20,735 bases of DNA from Syncephalis plumigaleata (taxonomy: Eukaryota; Zoopagomycota; Zoopagomycetes; Zoopagales; Piptocephalidaceae), in the NCBI GenBank assembly GCA_025201365.1, contig JAIXMF010000249.1:1-20735 (forward strand). The letters run 5' to 3'. A program made the position numbers and the translations under genes. Position 1 is the stretch's first letter. The number at the start of each line of letters is the position of its first letter. Below are positions 8,240-18,783 of this stretch, in pieces. Under the pieces are notes generated by a model, which saw only the letters and a list, made by a program, of their open reading frames with translations, was not told the origin of the DNA and did no database searches.

Positions 8240-8968
8240 ATGGCTTTGATTGAAGGTCAGCGTCCCACTGACAACAATGCAGCGGCAAATAGTCAGGAAA
8301 GATCTGGTGATGCTGGTACATCCCACGATACATCATCTGCACCTGTAGCGTGTGCGGATGCAAATAAGACGACATCCACTGCTGCCGCCGATGCTTCTAC
8401 TGCTGATGCATCATCCGCTAACAACGCTGGCAATTCTTTAAAATCACCGCCTTCACCACCACCTTATGTCTCGCTTACTGAACTCCCAAAATTAAGTCGT
8501 GTATTCAGCGCTAATGCACCCGTCACAGACAATACGACAGCGGAGGCATCTCAACCAATGCCAACAAATCAAATGGAAATGACTTCTACTTCCGCTACCA
8601 GTAGTAGCTGCAATAGTAGTCGTAATGGTAGTCGTCCCTCATCACCACAACCCAAAAATAACGATACTGACGATACAGAGTTCGATTCGGATGCGACAGT
8701 CGCCGATGACATCCCTAGCGGTCCTGGTAATATCGTTGATCATAGCGAGTATGCACGCTGCTCGCTAGATGAACGACGCAAGTCGATGCATTTCAAATCG
8801 AATGATAATAGCGATCATCCTAAAAAACCAGCGACAGGCAATGATCCCGAGGCAGAGAAAGGTCGCGAACGACCCGTGAAGATTCTGCCGTATACCGCGG
8901 AAATACTGCAAGCCACCATCGGTTGTTTCATTGGCGTTGCACTCTGCGGTTGTTTCAGCGCTCATTAA
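8240..8968 (+). CDS. PPxY-motif, Ser/Ala-rich protein with Cys-containing hydrophobic tail
   Basis: A 242-residue single-exon protein, mostly disordered. An Ala/Ser/Asp-rich stretch (about 30-65) precedes PPPY at 73-76 within PSPPPYVSL, which matches PSPPSYVAI in the duplicated genes at 597 and 1932. The middle is Ser/Asn-rich, then acidic (DTDDTEFDSD). RRKS (about 178-181) resembles a basophilic kinase site. The last 20 residues form a hydrophobic helix with three Cys (IGCFIGVALCGC), suggesting a tail anchor or lipidation. PPxY plus a membrane-seeking tail fits an adaptor for a WW-domain ubiquitin ligase at membranes, which is inference. No homologue was recognised. It appears to be a diverged member of the same class as the duplicated pair. 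Confidence 0.8.
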   Translation: MALIEGQRPTDNNAAANSQERSGDAGTSHDTSSAPVACADANKTTSTAAADASTADASSANNAGNSLKSPPSPPPYVSLTELPKLSRVFSANAPVTDNTTAEASQPMPTNQMEMTSTSATSSSCNSSRNGSRPSSPQPKNNDTDDTEFDSDATVADDIPSGPGNIVDHSEYARCSLDERRKSMHFKSNDNSDHPKKPATGNDPEAEKGRERPVKILPYTAEILQATIGCFIGVALCGCFSAH

Positions 8969-9553
8969 TCATTCTCCTTAATGTTTACCCTTTATGCCCT
9001 TACTCATTTATATCTACTTTGTGTTTTCCAACCAATATCATTAAACAATAGCGTTTAACGTATGACATCTTTATTTGATACCAATGAAAATGGATTGTTA
9101 TAAAAGCACGATATACGCATTCCACATATATATATGTATATACTAATGGTTCTACTGAGTCAACATTAATGAGGAATGCAACAATCATGTTATCGCATTC
9201 TGCTAGAATTGAAGAGTAATTACGAGCACATGACAATTCCTACATCATCAACGTGTACGTCCTTACATCCGACCATCCAATGTGGTACAGTTCAATTTAT
9301 ACTGCTATCTATCGATTTGTCACTATTGATTCAGCCAATAGCTGACATTTACTGTCGTAAAAATAGGGCAAGATCGCGTACATGCCTTCATCATCCCTCG
9401 TCAACGGGGCCAGTAGACTTGGCTGTAGCAATGGTGCCCCAGTAGCTAGTTAATAAATGAGGAATGAAGCAAATGATCAACTTGTATACTATGCGTGTTG
9501 CTATCAATTTGTTTGTTCTGCAGCTAAGACTGCTAATCCGTCTGATTGGATAA
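8969..9553. other. Intergenic region, no gene seen
   Basis: AT-rich 3' flank of the 8240 gene, containing a TATATATATGTATATA stretch near 9126. The 89-codon plus-strand ORF at 9176-9445 has no domain, compositional or splice support. Confidence 0.5.
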
Positions 9554-9747
9554 CTAGTCTACCAGCAAAAAAGCACATGCTTCCAATGAAGGAGAACCAT
9601 GCGTCGTGCGTGCCTTGCCACATGCACTCATTTTGACGCTGCTACGAGTATTATGATACTTGTTGCTGCTGCTGTTGCCAGTTTTGAGGTCATCGACCAC
9701 CGCCTTGGCCGTGCCCATATACTTATCTGCACACCATAATGCAGCCA
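9554..9747 (-). CDS. Possible small protein, 64 residues
   Basis: A minus-strand ORF from an ATG in good context (GAAGATGG, 9745-9747) to TAG. It begins MAALWCADKYMGTAKAVV and has a basic middle (KYHNTRSSVK, CGKAR). No domain, signal peptide or membrane helix is evident. The upstream minus sequence has TTATAATAAATA (9819-9830), about 75 bases before the ATG, giving a plausible divergent promoter with the PX-PB1 gene at 10115. Protein-like codon use favours a real gene, but it could be a chance ORF. Confidence 0.4.
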
Positions 9748-10114
9748 TCTTCACGCGTTTATGTCGTTGATGCTACTCGAAGACGACTCCACCAGCCTTT
9801 TTCTTCTTTCTCACTTTCTATTTATTATAAGTAACATCGATTAATTACGTAGCTCTTTACTACGCTCCATTTGTTGTCGCTTCTGTTTGTTGTCGTACAT
9901 ACAATTTAGACGTGTTGAATACTTTTAATATATACATACACACACATACACTCACACATTTATACAACATACATATCCTATTATCGACTAAACTGTTACC
10001 TAACACTTAAAACACCATAGTTTTGTGGAGAGACGTCCTATTTACTGCCAATCCTCTCTCTCCCTCTCCCTCCCTCCCTCCCTATAGCGAATATACATCT
10101 ATTATTCGATATCA
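9748..10114. promoter_or_regulatory. Putative bidirectional promoter region
   Basis: Lies between the small minus-strand ORF and the PX-PB1 gene. It holds a TATA-like site for the minus strand (9819-9830), a TATATACATACACACAC stretch near 9930 and a strong polypyrimidine tract (10052-10083) before the plus-strand ATG. Confidence 0.4.
10062..10082 (-). other. G-quadruplex/i-motif candidate upstream of the PX-PB1 gene
   Basis: Five CCC runs on the plus strand, the last four separated by single T (CCCTCCCTCCCTCCC, 10068-10082). The minus strand therefore reads GGGAGGGAGGGAGGG, a canonical short-loop G4 pattern. The tract also fits the CT-rich elements common before fungal transcription starts. 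Confidence 0.7.
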
Positions 10115-13100
10115 ATGACAGCTGGCATCATGTCATTCGAGGGTGTAACTGAAGCGTATCCCATTGCAATGGATTTTAATGTTGCTCCGTTGAAATTACT
10201 CGGTGTAGAATTGGAGTGCAAATCCGAGAAGAATGCAACTACCAAGGGAAGTGCTGCCACCACGGTTCACCGTCGTCCTGGTGTCGTGCAATCGTCACGT
10301 GCTTTAACCAACAATCGCCATACCATGAATATGCGCGTCAATGTAGCTCACGCTGATCCTGGAGCACGCCGTTGGTACGTTATACTTGTGCAGCCGTTGT
10401 TACTACGCAGGTGCAAGGATATAATGCCGCCGAAACCGCAGTCATCATCATCATCATCATCGAATACAGATGAGTCCGGTAAAGAGAAAGACAAGGAAAC
10501 GTCGACTTCTAACGTTATGCTGTCACCATCTTTGTCATCTTCATGTATCTCCCTAAAATATCCCTTTACCGATGAAAATGGTGATGTCTCCTCTTCTTCT
10601 TTCACTACTCTCGATAATATGTCCATATCTGATGGTAATTTACCTGCAATGTCACCATCACCATCATCATCACCGGATGAAGACGATAATCAAGACACCG
10701 AGCCATACACAGTGCAACGTACATTCTATCAATTTCGTTTATTGATTGTCGGTCTCTACCGCGAATTCCTCGATCGACCTGATATTACGGTGACATTACA
10801 CGATGCAGCAGCGGATATTTTTTCAACATGTATAGAAGCCGAACGCCTGTGTGTCCACGCACTCCTCGATGTTTTCCTAATGCCCGGTCATTCGCAGCTA
10901 GCCTTGCTGGGATCTCGTTCATTGGCGCAATTCTTTTCTCGCTGGCCAGCAGATCGTTCGCGTGAAGAACTCGAGCAAAACGCTCGCGACATTAATCGCT
11001 TATTCGATGCTTGGGATGACCTGCAAAATCAACCGGATCAAGAGGAGCAGCCCGTCTACTCGAGTAAGACTTCCGTTTGGTCAATGGACCTAACCGTGCC
11101 AACGACACCGGATAAGCCAAACATGAACAGCAATGGTAGTGGCAATGAAGCGAGCGATCCTCACGCAGATACCACAAATGCAAAAGCCGATGCCAATTCT
11201 ATTATTGGTGTACCCTTGCGTCGTGGGAAGTCGATGCTGGCAAGCGTGGGCATGCGGGCAATGCGCAAGGCAGTTGGCAAGGCCAGTTCCATATTTGCTA
11301 ATGGTAGCTCCGTCTCCGCTTCAAGGTCCTCGACTAATCTTACAATAGTCACGGATTTAGACCAGGAACAGACTGCTACTGCCACTACTACCATGATAGA
11401 CACGGCATCTTTGGTAGACTTGCCGCAAGCTGATGATGATAAATCCATTGGTGAACTATTTGCCGATGAGCTTATCTCTGCCTTGGAGAAAGTGAGCAAG
11501 ACCGATAGCGATAAGCACCAGTTGCTTACCAAGAAGTCGTCGTCACTCTTTAATGGAGTACATACCAGTCATGGAGGTAAGTGTACAATTACTACAATAT
11601 AATGAATGCGAACTAACTAGTTAACGGACGAATGAATATAGATATTACATCGGATAGTCAGTCATCATCATCACTATTGCTAAACGATAATAAGGACAAT
11701 AATAAGGATAATCATTGGAAATTAGACGATGAAACATTGAAACTATTAACTGATACTCGATCGGTGTCTATTGATGCAAAAGAGAGTAAAGAACCCAATT
11801 CAACTACATCGTCGTTTCATGATTATGATAGCAACGAATCGATACATAATGATTGCGACAGTGGCAATGGACCATCTATCGCATCAGGTACTTTACTATT
11901 ATTATTATCATTATTAATATGTAATTCTTACTAATGACTACGAATAATTATTAGATAGTCGATGTTCATCATCATTTGAACTTGTTTCCAGCGGTAATCC
12001 TAGTAGCTGTTCAAGCCTAGCGATATCATCACCGCCCACCAAACGATCATTGTCGATTCGCGGATTCCGACGTAAACAACAAGCACAATCGAATGATGAC
12101 GCCGATACTGAGGATGCAACATCGAATCATGAACAGTTGTCATCGCCTGATGTCGCAAATACAAGTAGCGAGTCATCTCGCCTTAGTCGTCGTCTAACTG
12201 GATCATTCCGCGTGGTAAGGAAGAGTGTCATCAAACGAGTGTCAACAAAGAACGGCAACAGCAATAGCAACAATAACAGCAACGGCAATAATACACCGAA
12301 CAATGAGAGTGCTGACGATAAGGCGCCATTGTCACCGCCATCAGTGGAGGTAACCGCGCCACTCACTGAAATGAAAACAACCGGCTCTGTCGCACCTCGT
12401 CGTGTGGCCAGTAGTACAGACCTCCTGCTGCCTGATGACGCGGACGCATACGACTCGGGACACATGTCAGACATTGAACCACGTCCCATGACAATTCCAG
12501 TACCACGTTCGTCAACACCGCCACCGTCGCTTAAATTAGGCGGACGGGCAAGCACGAGCAATGCATCCGAACGACGAGCAGTGCTGGGTAAGCTACAAGC
12601 GGAAGCGCCATGGAATGCACGTCGTGAGTCATCCAACCAAAAGAACGATAAAGTATTGCCACGTTTATCGGTGGACGTCAATGCAGCGGCGTTAAGTCGT
12701 TCGCATAGTGCACGAGCTGATGTGCCACAACGACCACACACGCTTATGCGCATGGCGAGCAATGCCAGTTTTGTTAGTAATGCCAGTAGCGCATCATTGA
12801 TCATGAGCGATGATAGTCCGATACGTGCCTCGACTGCACCTGGAACACCTTGCTCGCCTGCGTTCACTTCACCGTCCTCCTCCTCTTACTTTACATCGCC
12901 GAGAACACCGTCGGTCTACGTGCATCCCGCGGCCGATGACTACTTTCATTCCGCGATGCCACCCGCATCACCCATTGATCCGTTGTGCGACTTGCCACTC
13001 TATGATGAAGAACTCGCCGGAGATATTGTCGTGCAGATTGCTCTCGACCGTAAGCATCTCGTCCGATTGGTAGTTCCTCGTTCATGCACCCTACAAGCAT

Positions 13101-13279
13101 TGTGTCACCAGGCCGAGGACAAGTTTATGCGATGTCTAGAGAAGGAAAAGGTGCTACAAGGTCGTGAACTACTCTACGTGCAACGCGATGGTCGAGCACT
13201 ATTGGTAAACGATGATGCAGCACTAGGCCGTGTATTAGCGCGTGCCGTTGATAGAGTGGCCGTGTTTCGCGTATGGTAA
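10115..13279 (+). CDS. PX and PB1 domain scaffold protein, three exons (1010 aa)
   Basis: Spliced model: join(10115..11576, 11642..11887, 11955..13279), 3033 bases in frame. A PX domain spans about 85-277. Its first strand RRWYVILV is separated by a Ser/Asp-rich insert (about 103-195) from YTVQRTFYQFRLL. Arg202 sits where PX domains bind PtdIns3P, while the usual second Arg and Tyr of RRYxxF are Thr and Phe. The middle (about 300-920) is disordered and Ser-rich with basic patches (MRAMRKAVGKA, SIRGFRRKQQ). Residues 925-1010 form a PB1 domain (VVQIALDRKHLVRLVVP, GRELLYVQRDGRALLV); the acidic OPCA cluster is weak, so a type II-like mode is more likely. PX plus PB1 is known in Bem1/Scd2 and p40phox, which scaffold polarity GEFs or NADPH oxidase. 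No SH3 domain is visible, so it is not simply Bem1. The exon frames join without a stop. Confidence 0.85.
11577..11641 (+). other. Intron 1 of the PX-PB1 gene (65 nt)
   Basis: Donor GTAAGT at 11577, branch-like ACTAAC at 11612-11617, acceptor TATAG ending at 11641. The phase-1 junction gives GAT (Asp) and continues the exon 2 frame. Unspliced reading stops at 11600-11602. Confidence 0.85.
11888..11954 (+). other. Intron 2 of the PX-PB1 gene (67 nt)
   Basis: Donor GTACTT at 11888, branch TACTAAT at 11929-11935, acceptor TATTAG ending at 11954. Splicing joins GCATCAG to ATAGTCG in frame. The donor is less canonical than in intron 1. Confidence 0.8.
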
Positions 13280-13924
13280 TCGTTTTCTCTCTCCCTCTCT
13301 CTCGTCTTTTACTTTTTTTATTACAAAACATCAATATTACTACTTGTTCATTCTGGCCATACACCGGAAAAGCTCACGCTGAGCGCATTGCTTACCGGCT
13401 TGTATTTTGTCTTTGTATTATTGGCCGAAAAACTACATATACACATTTATGCATATTTAGATGTGTTTACTACGTATGTGTCTACGTGCACGCGTACTTT
13501 TCTCTTTTTTACTTGCTGTCGTCATAGGTTTCTTTTCTCTTTCATTTCTAGTCCTTTCTTCGATGATTAATGGTTATTCTCCTTGATACTTGTTTTGAAT
13601 TTATTATTAACATGACTATTAACATTATCATTAATGATTTTATTGTTTTAACAGTGTTATACCTAAATGTACATACGCCTATGATCATTCTATATTTAAC
13701 ATGCTAAGCAGAGGTGGTATGAGTCATCTCCACTGCCAATCTATCAGTTTATCCGTCTATTCTCAATCATGCCGATGTTCAGTTTAGTATTTACAAGTGA
13801 CTACTGTTATTGTTGTTATTGCATCATTAACTAGTGCTCATCTCGTTCGATGATTACACTAAGGCATCACATGACACGGAAATGAATTCTAAAAGCGTGT
13901 CTATCTATTCATCATGTTCGTATA

Positions 13925-13961
13925 TCGTCGTCATCGTCATCATCATCCTCGTCATCGTCAC
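13925..13961 (+). repeat. Imperfect GTC/ATC trinucleotide repeat
   Basis: CGTCGTCATCGTCATCATC followed by similar units. On the minus strand it would encode an Asp/Glu run, but no surrounding gene was recognised. Confidence 0.6.
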
Positions 13962-14444
13962 ATAGAACGCTAAAAATAAACAGTAACATAATGTTCTACG
14001 TTCTACGTACTCGACTAGTCTACAACACGTGCTGTCATGTCATTATAAGCGTATCTCGCCTCCAATAGTGTTTCGAAAATAGAGTGGTACAGTTATGATG
14101 CTCGTTCCAAGGTTAATGCAGAATAGGCACATTCTGTCCAGTTGAGGTTAGACTGAACATGTTGGTGACACCATCTACCTGTTATGATCAAAGGTGGCTT
14201 TCTAAACACCAATCAATGACTTCAAGGCCTAACGGCATAAATGTCGAGAAAGGGAAGGACTGATAGGCAGGTAGATAGACAGATAGAGCGAGGATTGTAA
14301 CTATACCAAATAGAACAATAGCTATCCTATGTGGATGCGAACGAACTGATAAGTAAAAGAAAAAAGACAGTACACTATCAGTCACTCACTCACTCAGTTA
14401 GCCACTCAGTCAGTCAGCTAATTCCGATATACGTTTCTTTCTTT

Positions 14445-14467
14445 GGTGGTGGTGGTGGTGTGTGTGT
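14445..14467 (+). repeat. (GGT)n plus (GT)n microsatellite
   Basis: Five GGT units followed by GT repeats, in non-coding sequence. Confidence 0.8.
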
Positions 14468-14604
14468 ATGACATTCATCTCTATTAACCGGAGTTTTTCC
14501 ATCCGTAGTAAGCTCGTGTCTTTTCCGCTTCATGCCATTCACATTAAAGAGGTTTCTACACTCCTTTTCCCGAGAATACTCCATTTTCTACTCTTAGTTG
14601 TATG

Positions 14605-14631
14605 CACACACACACACACACACACACACAC
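14605..14631 (+). repeat. (CA)n dinucleotide microsatellite
   Basis: About 13 CA units in non-coding sequence, probably length-polymorphic. Confidence 0.9.
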
Positions 14632-15286
14632 CACTAGTTAGTCAGTTTGTTAGTTAGTCATCCTTTATCGTAAGCCATATTGGATAAACTGAGTATATGG
14701 GAACGATCGGCATGATATGCAACCCATGCACTCCTTGTTGTTACGCTTAATGAACAAACGAATGAACGAAAGAAAGAAAGAAAAAAAGTTATTTAAATTG
14801 TTACGTGTTTAATCTTCTTATATTTGTTACGAGCTACATTTCATTTCACTTCACTTCCTATTGCTACTGCTGTTGCTGTTGCTATAACTTTTTACGAGCA
14901 ATATCACTGCGTTAAAGCAATTCATTTTACTTTTCTTATTTTATTTCATATTCTTATAGTGCATGTGTGGATGTGCCATCAATATCGTCATTTCATATTA
15001 TACTACCATCATCATCTTAACCTACCATAATCACGGTTCGTCATCGGTTATTGGTGTGCCACCCTTCTCTTCCTTTTAACTAGCCCTTGCTTGCATTACG
15101 CATAACGAGACAATCATCTGCAACGGCATTGAACAGTAGTAATTGCATTTATTTATTAACACGATACGACATTTATACGCAAGTGAACTCGCTTCCCTTT
15201 ACGGCTTAATCATTTTGTGTGCACTATACGATTATCATTTCATTATTATTACTTGTGGTTGTTGTCATTATTGATACTTTGATAAC

Positions 15287-18062
15287 ATGTCGGATTATTA
15301 CCAGGATTCAAGGTGTCAACACCATTTGCATGCTCCCAGTCCCAAATGTCCTTGGTCAATAAAACAACAACAACAGCATGTCAATTACTCCATTACTGCC
15401 ACTACTACTGCTAATACTAATAGTAGTATGAATACGAATACCAATAATGATGCGCAAGCATGGTGGCTTGATTTGCTATCTCATGCATTAGAAGCGCAAA
15501 ACACGGCATCTGCACCGTCAAGCAAACGATCTTCATTGCGTGCAGTAGGCAGTCCGACCCTACCCTCTATTCAGGAGTCGACTGAAAAGAGGAATATCAA
15601 CAAATTATCAACATCAACATCAACATCATCCTCAGTAGTAGCTTTGAGTTCATCTATGGTTCAAGCTGAAAGCAATGCTACCTCCCCCACAATGGATCGG
15701 TTTCCTTCCACCGAATATTCTTCATGTACTACATCCGGGGTAACGAGTATTGTCACTACACCGGCTGACGAGTTACTCGACAGTATGAACCAGCATCACA
15801 GTTACAATTCGCTAGGACGGATGATGTTCCATGACAAACTTAACCCTACCGCATCCACTTCCTCCTATGAAGCATCCTACTTTTGGCCACGTGTTCCTGG
15901 TTCACGCACCCTATCCAATAATGATACACTGCCGAGCATGCCAAGAGCTACAGCGTATCAATGGAAACAAAAAGATGAACTAGATAGTGAAGCTAGTCAG
16001 TCAAATACTATCATTAATAACCATGGTACTGTTCACACAACAGCCAGCATAGGTGACTCGCCTCTTTCCTCGCCACTATCCAAAAACGTGGATCACACCC
16101 TAGCTCGCCTGTGTGGGGAAGAAAAAGAGATAGCGCCTATGTTATCTGATCCTAGCTCATTCACTATCAAGACGTATACTGAAGAAGAGGCGCCGATAGT
16201 ATTGCCCGGAGAGGTCTCGGCATCCAATATGGAATTGCCGTCGCCTATGCGTCAATCGACTTGTATCAAGGGGACACAAGTCGCGTCGGACAACTTGACC
16301 GCTGATAAGCACGAGATTCACACATGTGCTAAAGGTAAGGATTAGGAGACCCAAACACATGCTACTCTAGCCTAATATTTAACGATGTATAGCTGCGTCC
16401 ACTCGTTGGCGATCAAGTATCCGAAAGAACCTAAAACACATGCTATATTCCATGACACCTGGTGCCTCCTCTCCATCTGTTCACTCTAGTAGGAGTAGTA
16501 GTTGTTGTTGTAGCAATTATTCTACTGCAGCTCCTTCATCTTGCCCTTCTCATCGTCGTCATTCGCATCAATCTTCGTCTGTCCTATCCAGCATCAATAA
16601 TAGTTTCCTCGGGGGTAGAACTATTGTCTCACAAGAAATGAATTTTAGTGATGAACATTCTAATGCTGTTAAACATTCCTCACTCATTGATGCATCCACT
16701 TCATCTTCATCATTAAACGACGAAAACATGGCCATCGCAGAGAGAGCACGACAGCTTATTGAATATGCACGAAGCAAACAACAACAACACTTCACTAGTC
16801 ATTCTACTAGTGATAATGACCTTGAACGACTATCCAGCGAACATCTTCCCCAGTTACAACCATCGACTACCAGTACAAGTTGCACGCCATTGTCCACACC
16901 GCGTAACAGTCAAGAACACCAATCGTCGATTATCATCAATAATGATCCCATCTGCGAGAATAGAAAGTCACGCGCCACTTTGTTTCGTCGTTTAACGGCA
17001 AAGCGTGCTGCCACCGACACTGAACTTCATCGTCAGACGTCAATGTCATCCTCGGATGGTGCAAGCAATGACAACATCACTCAATCCACCAGCAGTAGAA
17101 CTGTACCCAAACTAAAGCGAAGCAGCAGTCTACTCGCCATCAAGGATGCAATTCGTCGTGCCTCCAGTGTACGTCAAGTACTACGCACCACCATACAACG
17201 ACAAGAGGAATCGACGTCAGCACCCGCTCCATTGGTCGTGTCCGATCCCATTGTACGTGGTGGCACATGTGGCGTGGTGGATCGACGTCATCCCAGTCGT
17301 AATGAATGGCTACGCTCCCAACATGCTCAAGATCGTAAGGTGACCTTTCTACAACACGTACAAGATGGAGAGAAGGTGCTCGCTCAACGACCGGGTATTA
17401 AGCGTGCCGCCACCATCATGGTACAACGCACGAAGCATCGAAATTATCAAACGAATACACTCTACGTAGGTGACAATGACGTGGGTCCCTCGCCCGTACA
17501 ACGCTCCGCATCATTGTCGGCTGTTTATGTTAATCGCGGTAATGCTACGCGTGATCGACTACAACGTATGCGATCACTTCGGCATCCACGTCAACTAAAC
17601 TTGATGGCCAGTGAACGGGAACAACAACAGCATGACACGATGATTTCTCGTTTATGTGCCGCTGGATTTATCCTATCTGCCACTCATCCTGAAACCAATA
17701 ACGATAGTGACAACGACAGCGATCATGACGATGTCAAGTTCAACTTTTGTAATCATGATAACGAGGCCACTTGCACATTCCTATGCAATGAAAGCTATTC
17801 CGTGCCCACCACTACCATTCGTGTATCGTATAACAAGTCGCGACTCGTACAATTGCTAGTGCCGCAGAAGATCTCTCTCGTCAATCTGAAGACCCGCATT
17901 GAAAACAAGTTTCGTCAATGTGGCATCTTGGACACACTAGAGGGTCGACAGCTAATCTACACCGACGCTGATAGTTGCGCGGTAATGGTGGACAATCAAA
18001 AGTTACTCGATGCCATTCTAAGCATGGCCGATGATGGTCCACTTGCCTTCCGACTTGCATAA
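15287..18062 (+). CDS. PB1-domain protein, two exons (905 aa), paralogue of the PX-PB1 gene
   Basis: Spliced model: join(15287..16334, 16393..18062), 2718 bases in frame. Residues 823-905 form a PB1 domain (TIRVSYNKSRLVQLLVP, then GRQLIYTDADSCAVMVDN). It aligns with the PB1 of the gene at 10115, with the same LVxLxVP and GR[EQ]L[LI]Y core and the same position at the extreme C-terminus. A partial acidic OPCA-like TDAD is present. The rest is Ser/Thr/Asn/Gln-rich and disordered, with basic blocks (FRRLTAKRAA, KDAIRRASSVRQVLR) like those before the PB1 of the neighbour. No PX domain was found, so the N-terminus was lost, replaced or diverged beyond recognition. PB1 domains pair head-to-tail, so the two proteins could bind each other or a shared partner; this is inference. 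The start is the first ATG. An unseen 5' exon cannot be excluded. Confidence 0.82.
16335..16392 (+). other. Intron of the PB1 gene (58 nt)
   Basis: Donor GTAAGG at 16335, branch-like CCTAAT near 16371, acceptor TGTATAG ending at 16392. The phase-1 junction gives GCT (Ala) and keeps the frame open into the ORF with ATG at 16440. Confidence 0.82.
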
Positions 18063-18206
18063 TATACACATCTACATATATCATTATAGCTTCTTTCTTT
18101 CTTTCTTCTTTCTTCCTTTAACATTATGCTAATTATGACACCAATTATATAGACATTTATTGCTAGCTAATTAATAACTAGCGAGCAATAATAATAGTAA
18201 ACAGTT

Positions 18207-18212
18207 AATAAA
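18207..18212 (+). terminator. Poly(A) signal of the PB1 gene
   Basis: AATAAA about 145 bases after the stop at 18062. Confidence 0.4.
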
Positions 18213-18707
18213 ACAATTGATATTAAACATACTCTATAGTTATTGCTTATATAATATGGAACAAGTTCAAATATACAGTGCTTTTCCATTCAATTTGCGC
18301 AGTTAGCCTTTTGTCCTTACAAATAAATAATTGTTATCGCTATCAATATAGGATCCATTACTAATACTGAATTGTTATTATTATTATGCTGTGTCAATTG
18401 GCATTTCTACGCTAGTAATGGTGATAACAATTGTGTAAATCTGTTTATTGGTAAACAGCAATAGTTAAAGGATAAATGCGCTAGTCAGTTAGAAAAACCC
18501 TGTAGCTAAGCATTCTATATATTTTACCTAATTGAGTATCAATGTAATTATAAGCAATAGCAACATTATATAGATTCAATTCAATAAGAAAAAATAATAT
18601 TTAATCTTTAAGCTAAAAACATCACATCACATATCACACATCCGAGAGACTAGGAAGAGATCAGGAAACACAATATTACCACGAGTAAACCATACACAAA
18701 ACTGTAT

Positions 18708-18755
18708 CCTCATATTGATAGACATAGACATATATGCGTATCTATCAATACGAGG
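18708..18755 (-). other. 17-bp stem-loop in the LACS 3' UTR
   Basis: On the minus (LACS sense) strand, CCTCGTATTGATAGATA (18755-18739) pairs with TGTCTATCAATATGAGG (18724-18708) over 17 positions: 15 Watson-Crick and 2 G-U, with a 14-base loop. Plus-strand RNA would have two A-C mismatches instead, so the structure favours the LACS transcript. It starts 28 bases after the stop codon. Confidence 0.6.
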
Positions 18756-18783
18756 GAACAAACGATAGCTAACATGATGGAAT

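Larger units (their letters stand above)
13280..15286. other. 2-kb microsatellite-rich intergenic region
   Basis: No ORF with protein-like character on either strand and no tRNA B-box found. It contains (GTCATC)-like repeats at 13925-13961, CACT/CAGT runs near 14380-14418, (GGT)n with (GT)n at 14445-14467, (CA)13 at about 14605-14631 and GAAA repeats near 14766. The last few hundred bases must hold the promoter of the next gene, but no clear TATA box was found. Confidence 0.6.
18063..18783. other. Convergent intergenic region
   Basis: Very AT-rich shared 3' flank of the PB1 gene (plus) and the LACS gene (minus). It contains a TTCTTTC microsatellite (18091-18118), AATAAA at 18207-18212 for the plus gene, and a hairpin (18708-18755) near the LACS stop. 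No gene seen. Confidence 0.6.

Noticed and set aside
9176-9445. 89-codon plus-strand ORF
   Set aside because: No recognisable motif, no promoter or poly(A) arrangement, and irregular composition.
11632-11934. Reading 11632-11934 as a separate small gene
   Set aside because: Its frame, donor and acceptor join exactly with the flanking exons, so it is exon 2 of the PX-PB1 gene and the ATG at 11632 is intronic.
12127-12867. 246-codon minus-strand ORF inside the PX-PB1 gene
   Set aside because: Antisense of a Ser/Thr-rich coding exon; the sense strand ends in a clear PB1 domain with consistent splice frames.
14188-14385. 65-codon minus-strand ORF with a hydrophobic run
   Set aside because: It starts with GTG in repeat-rich non-coding DNA and shows no conserved feature.
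18158-18192. Imperfect inverted repeat TATTGCTAGC...GCGAGCAATA after the PB1 gene
   Set aside because: Pairing is interrupted and the sequence is AT-rich; it is no stronger than expected in such DNA.
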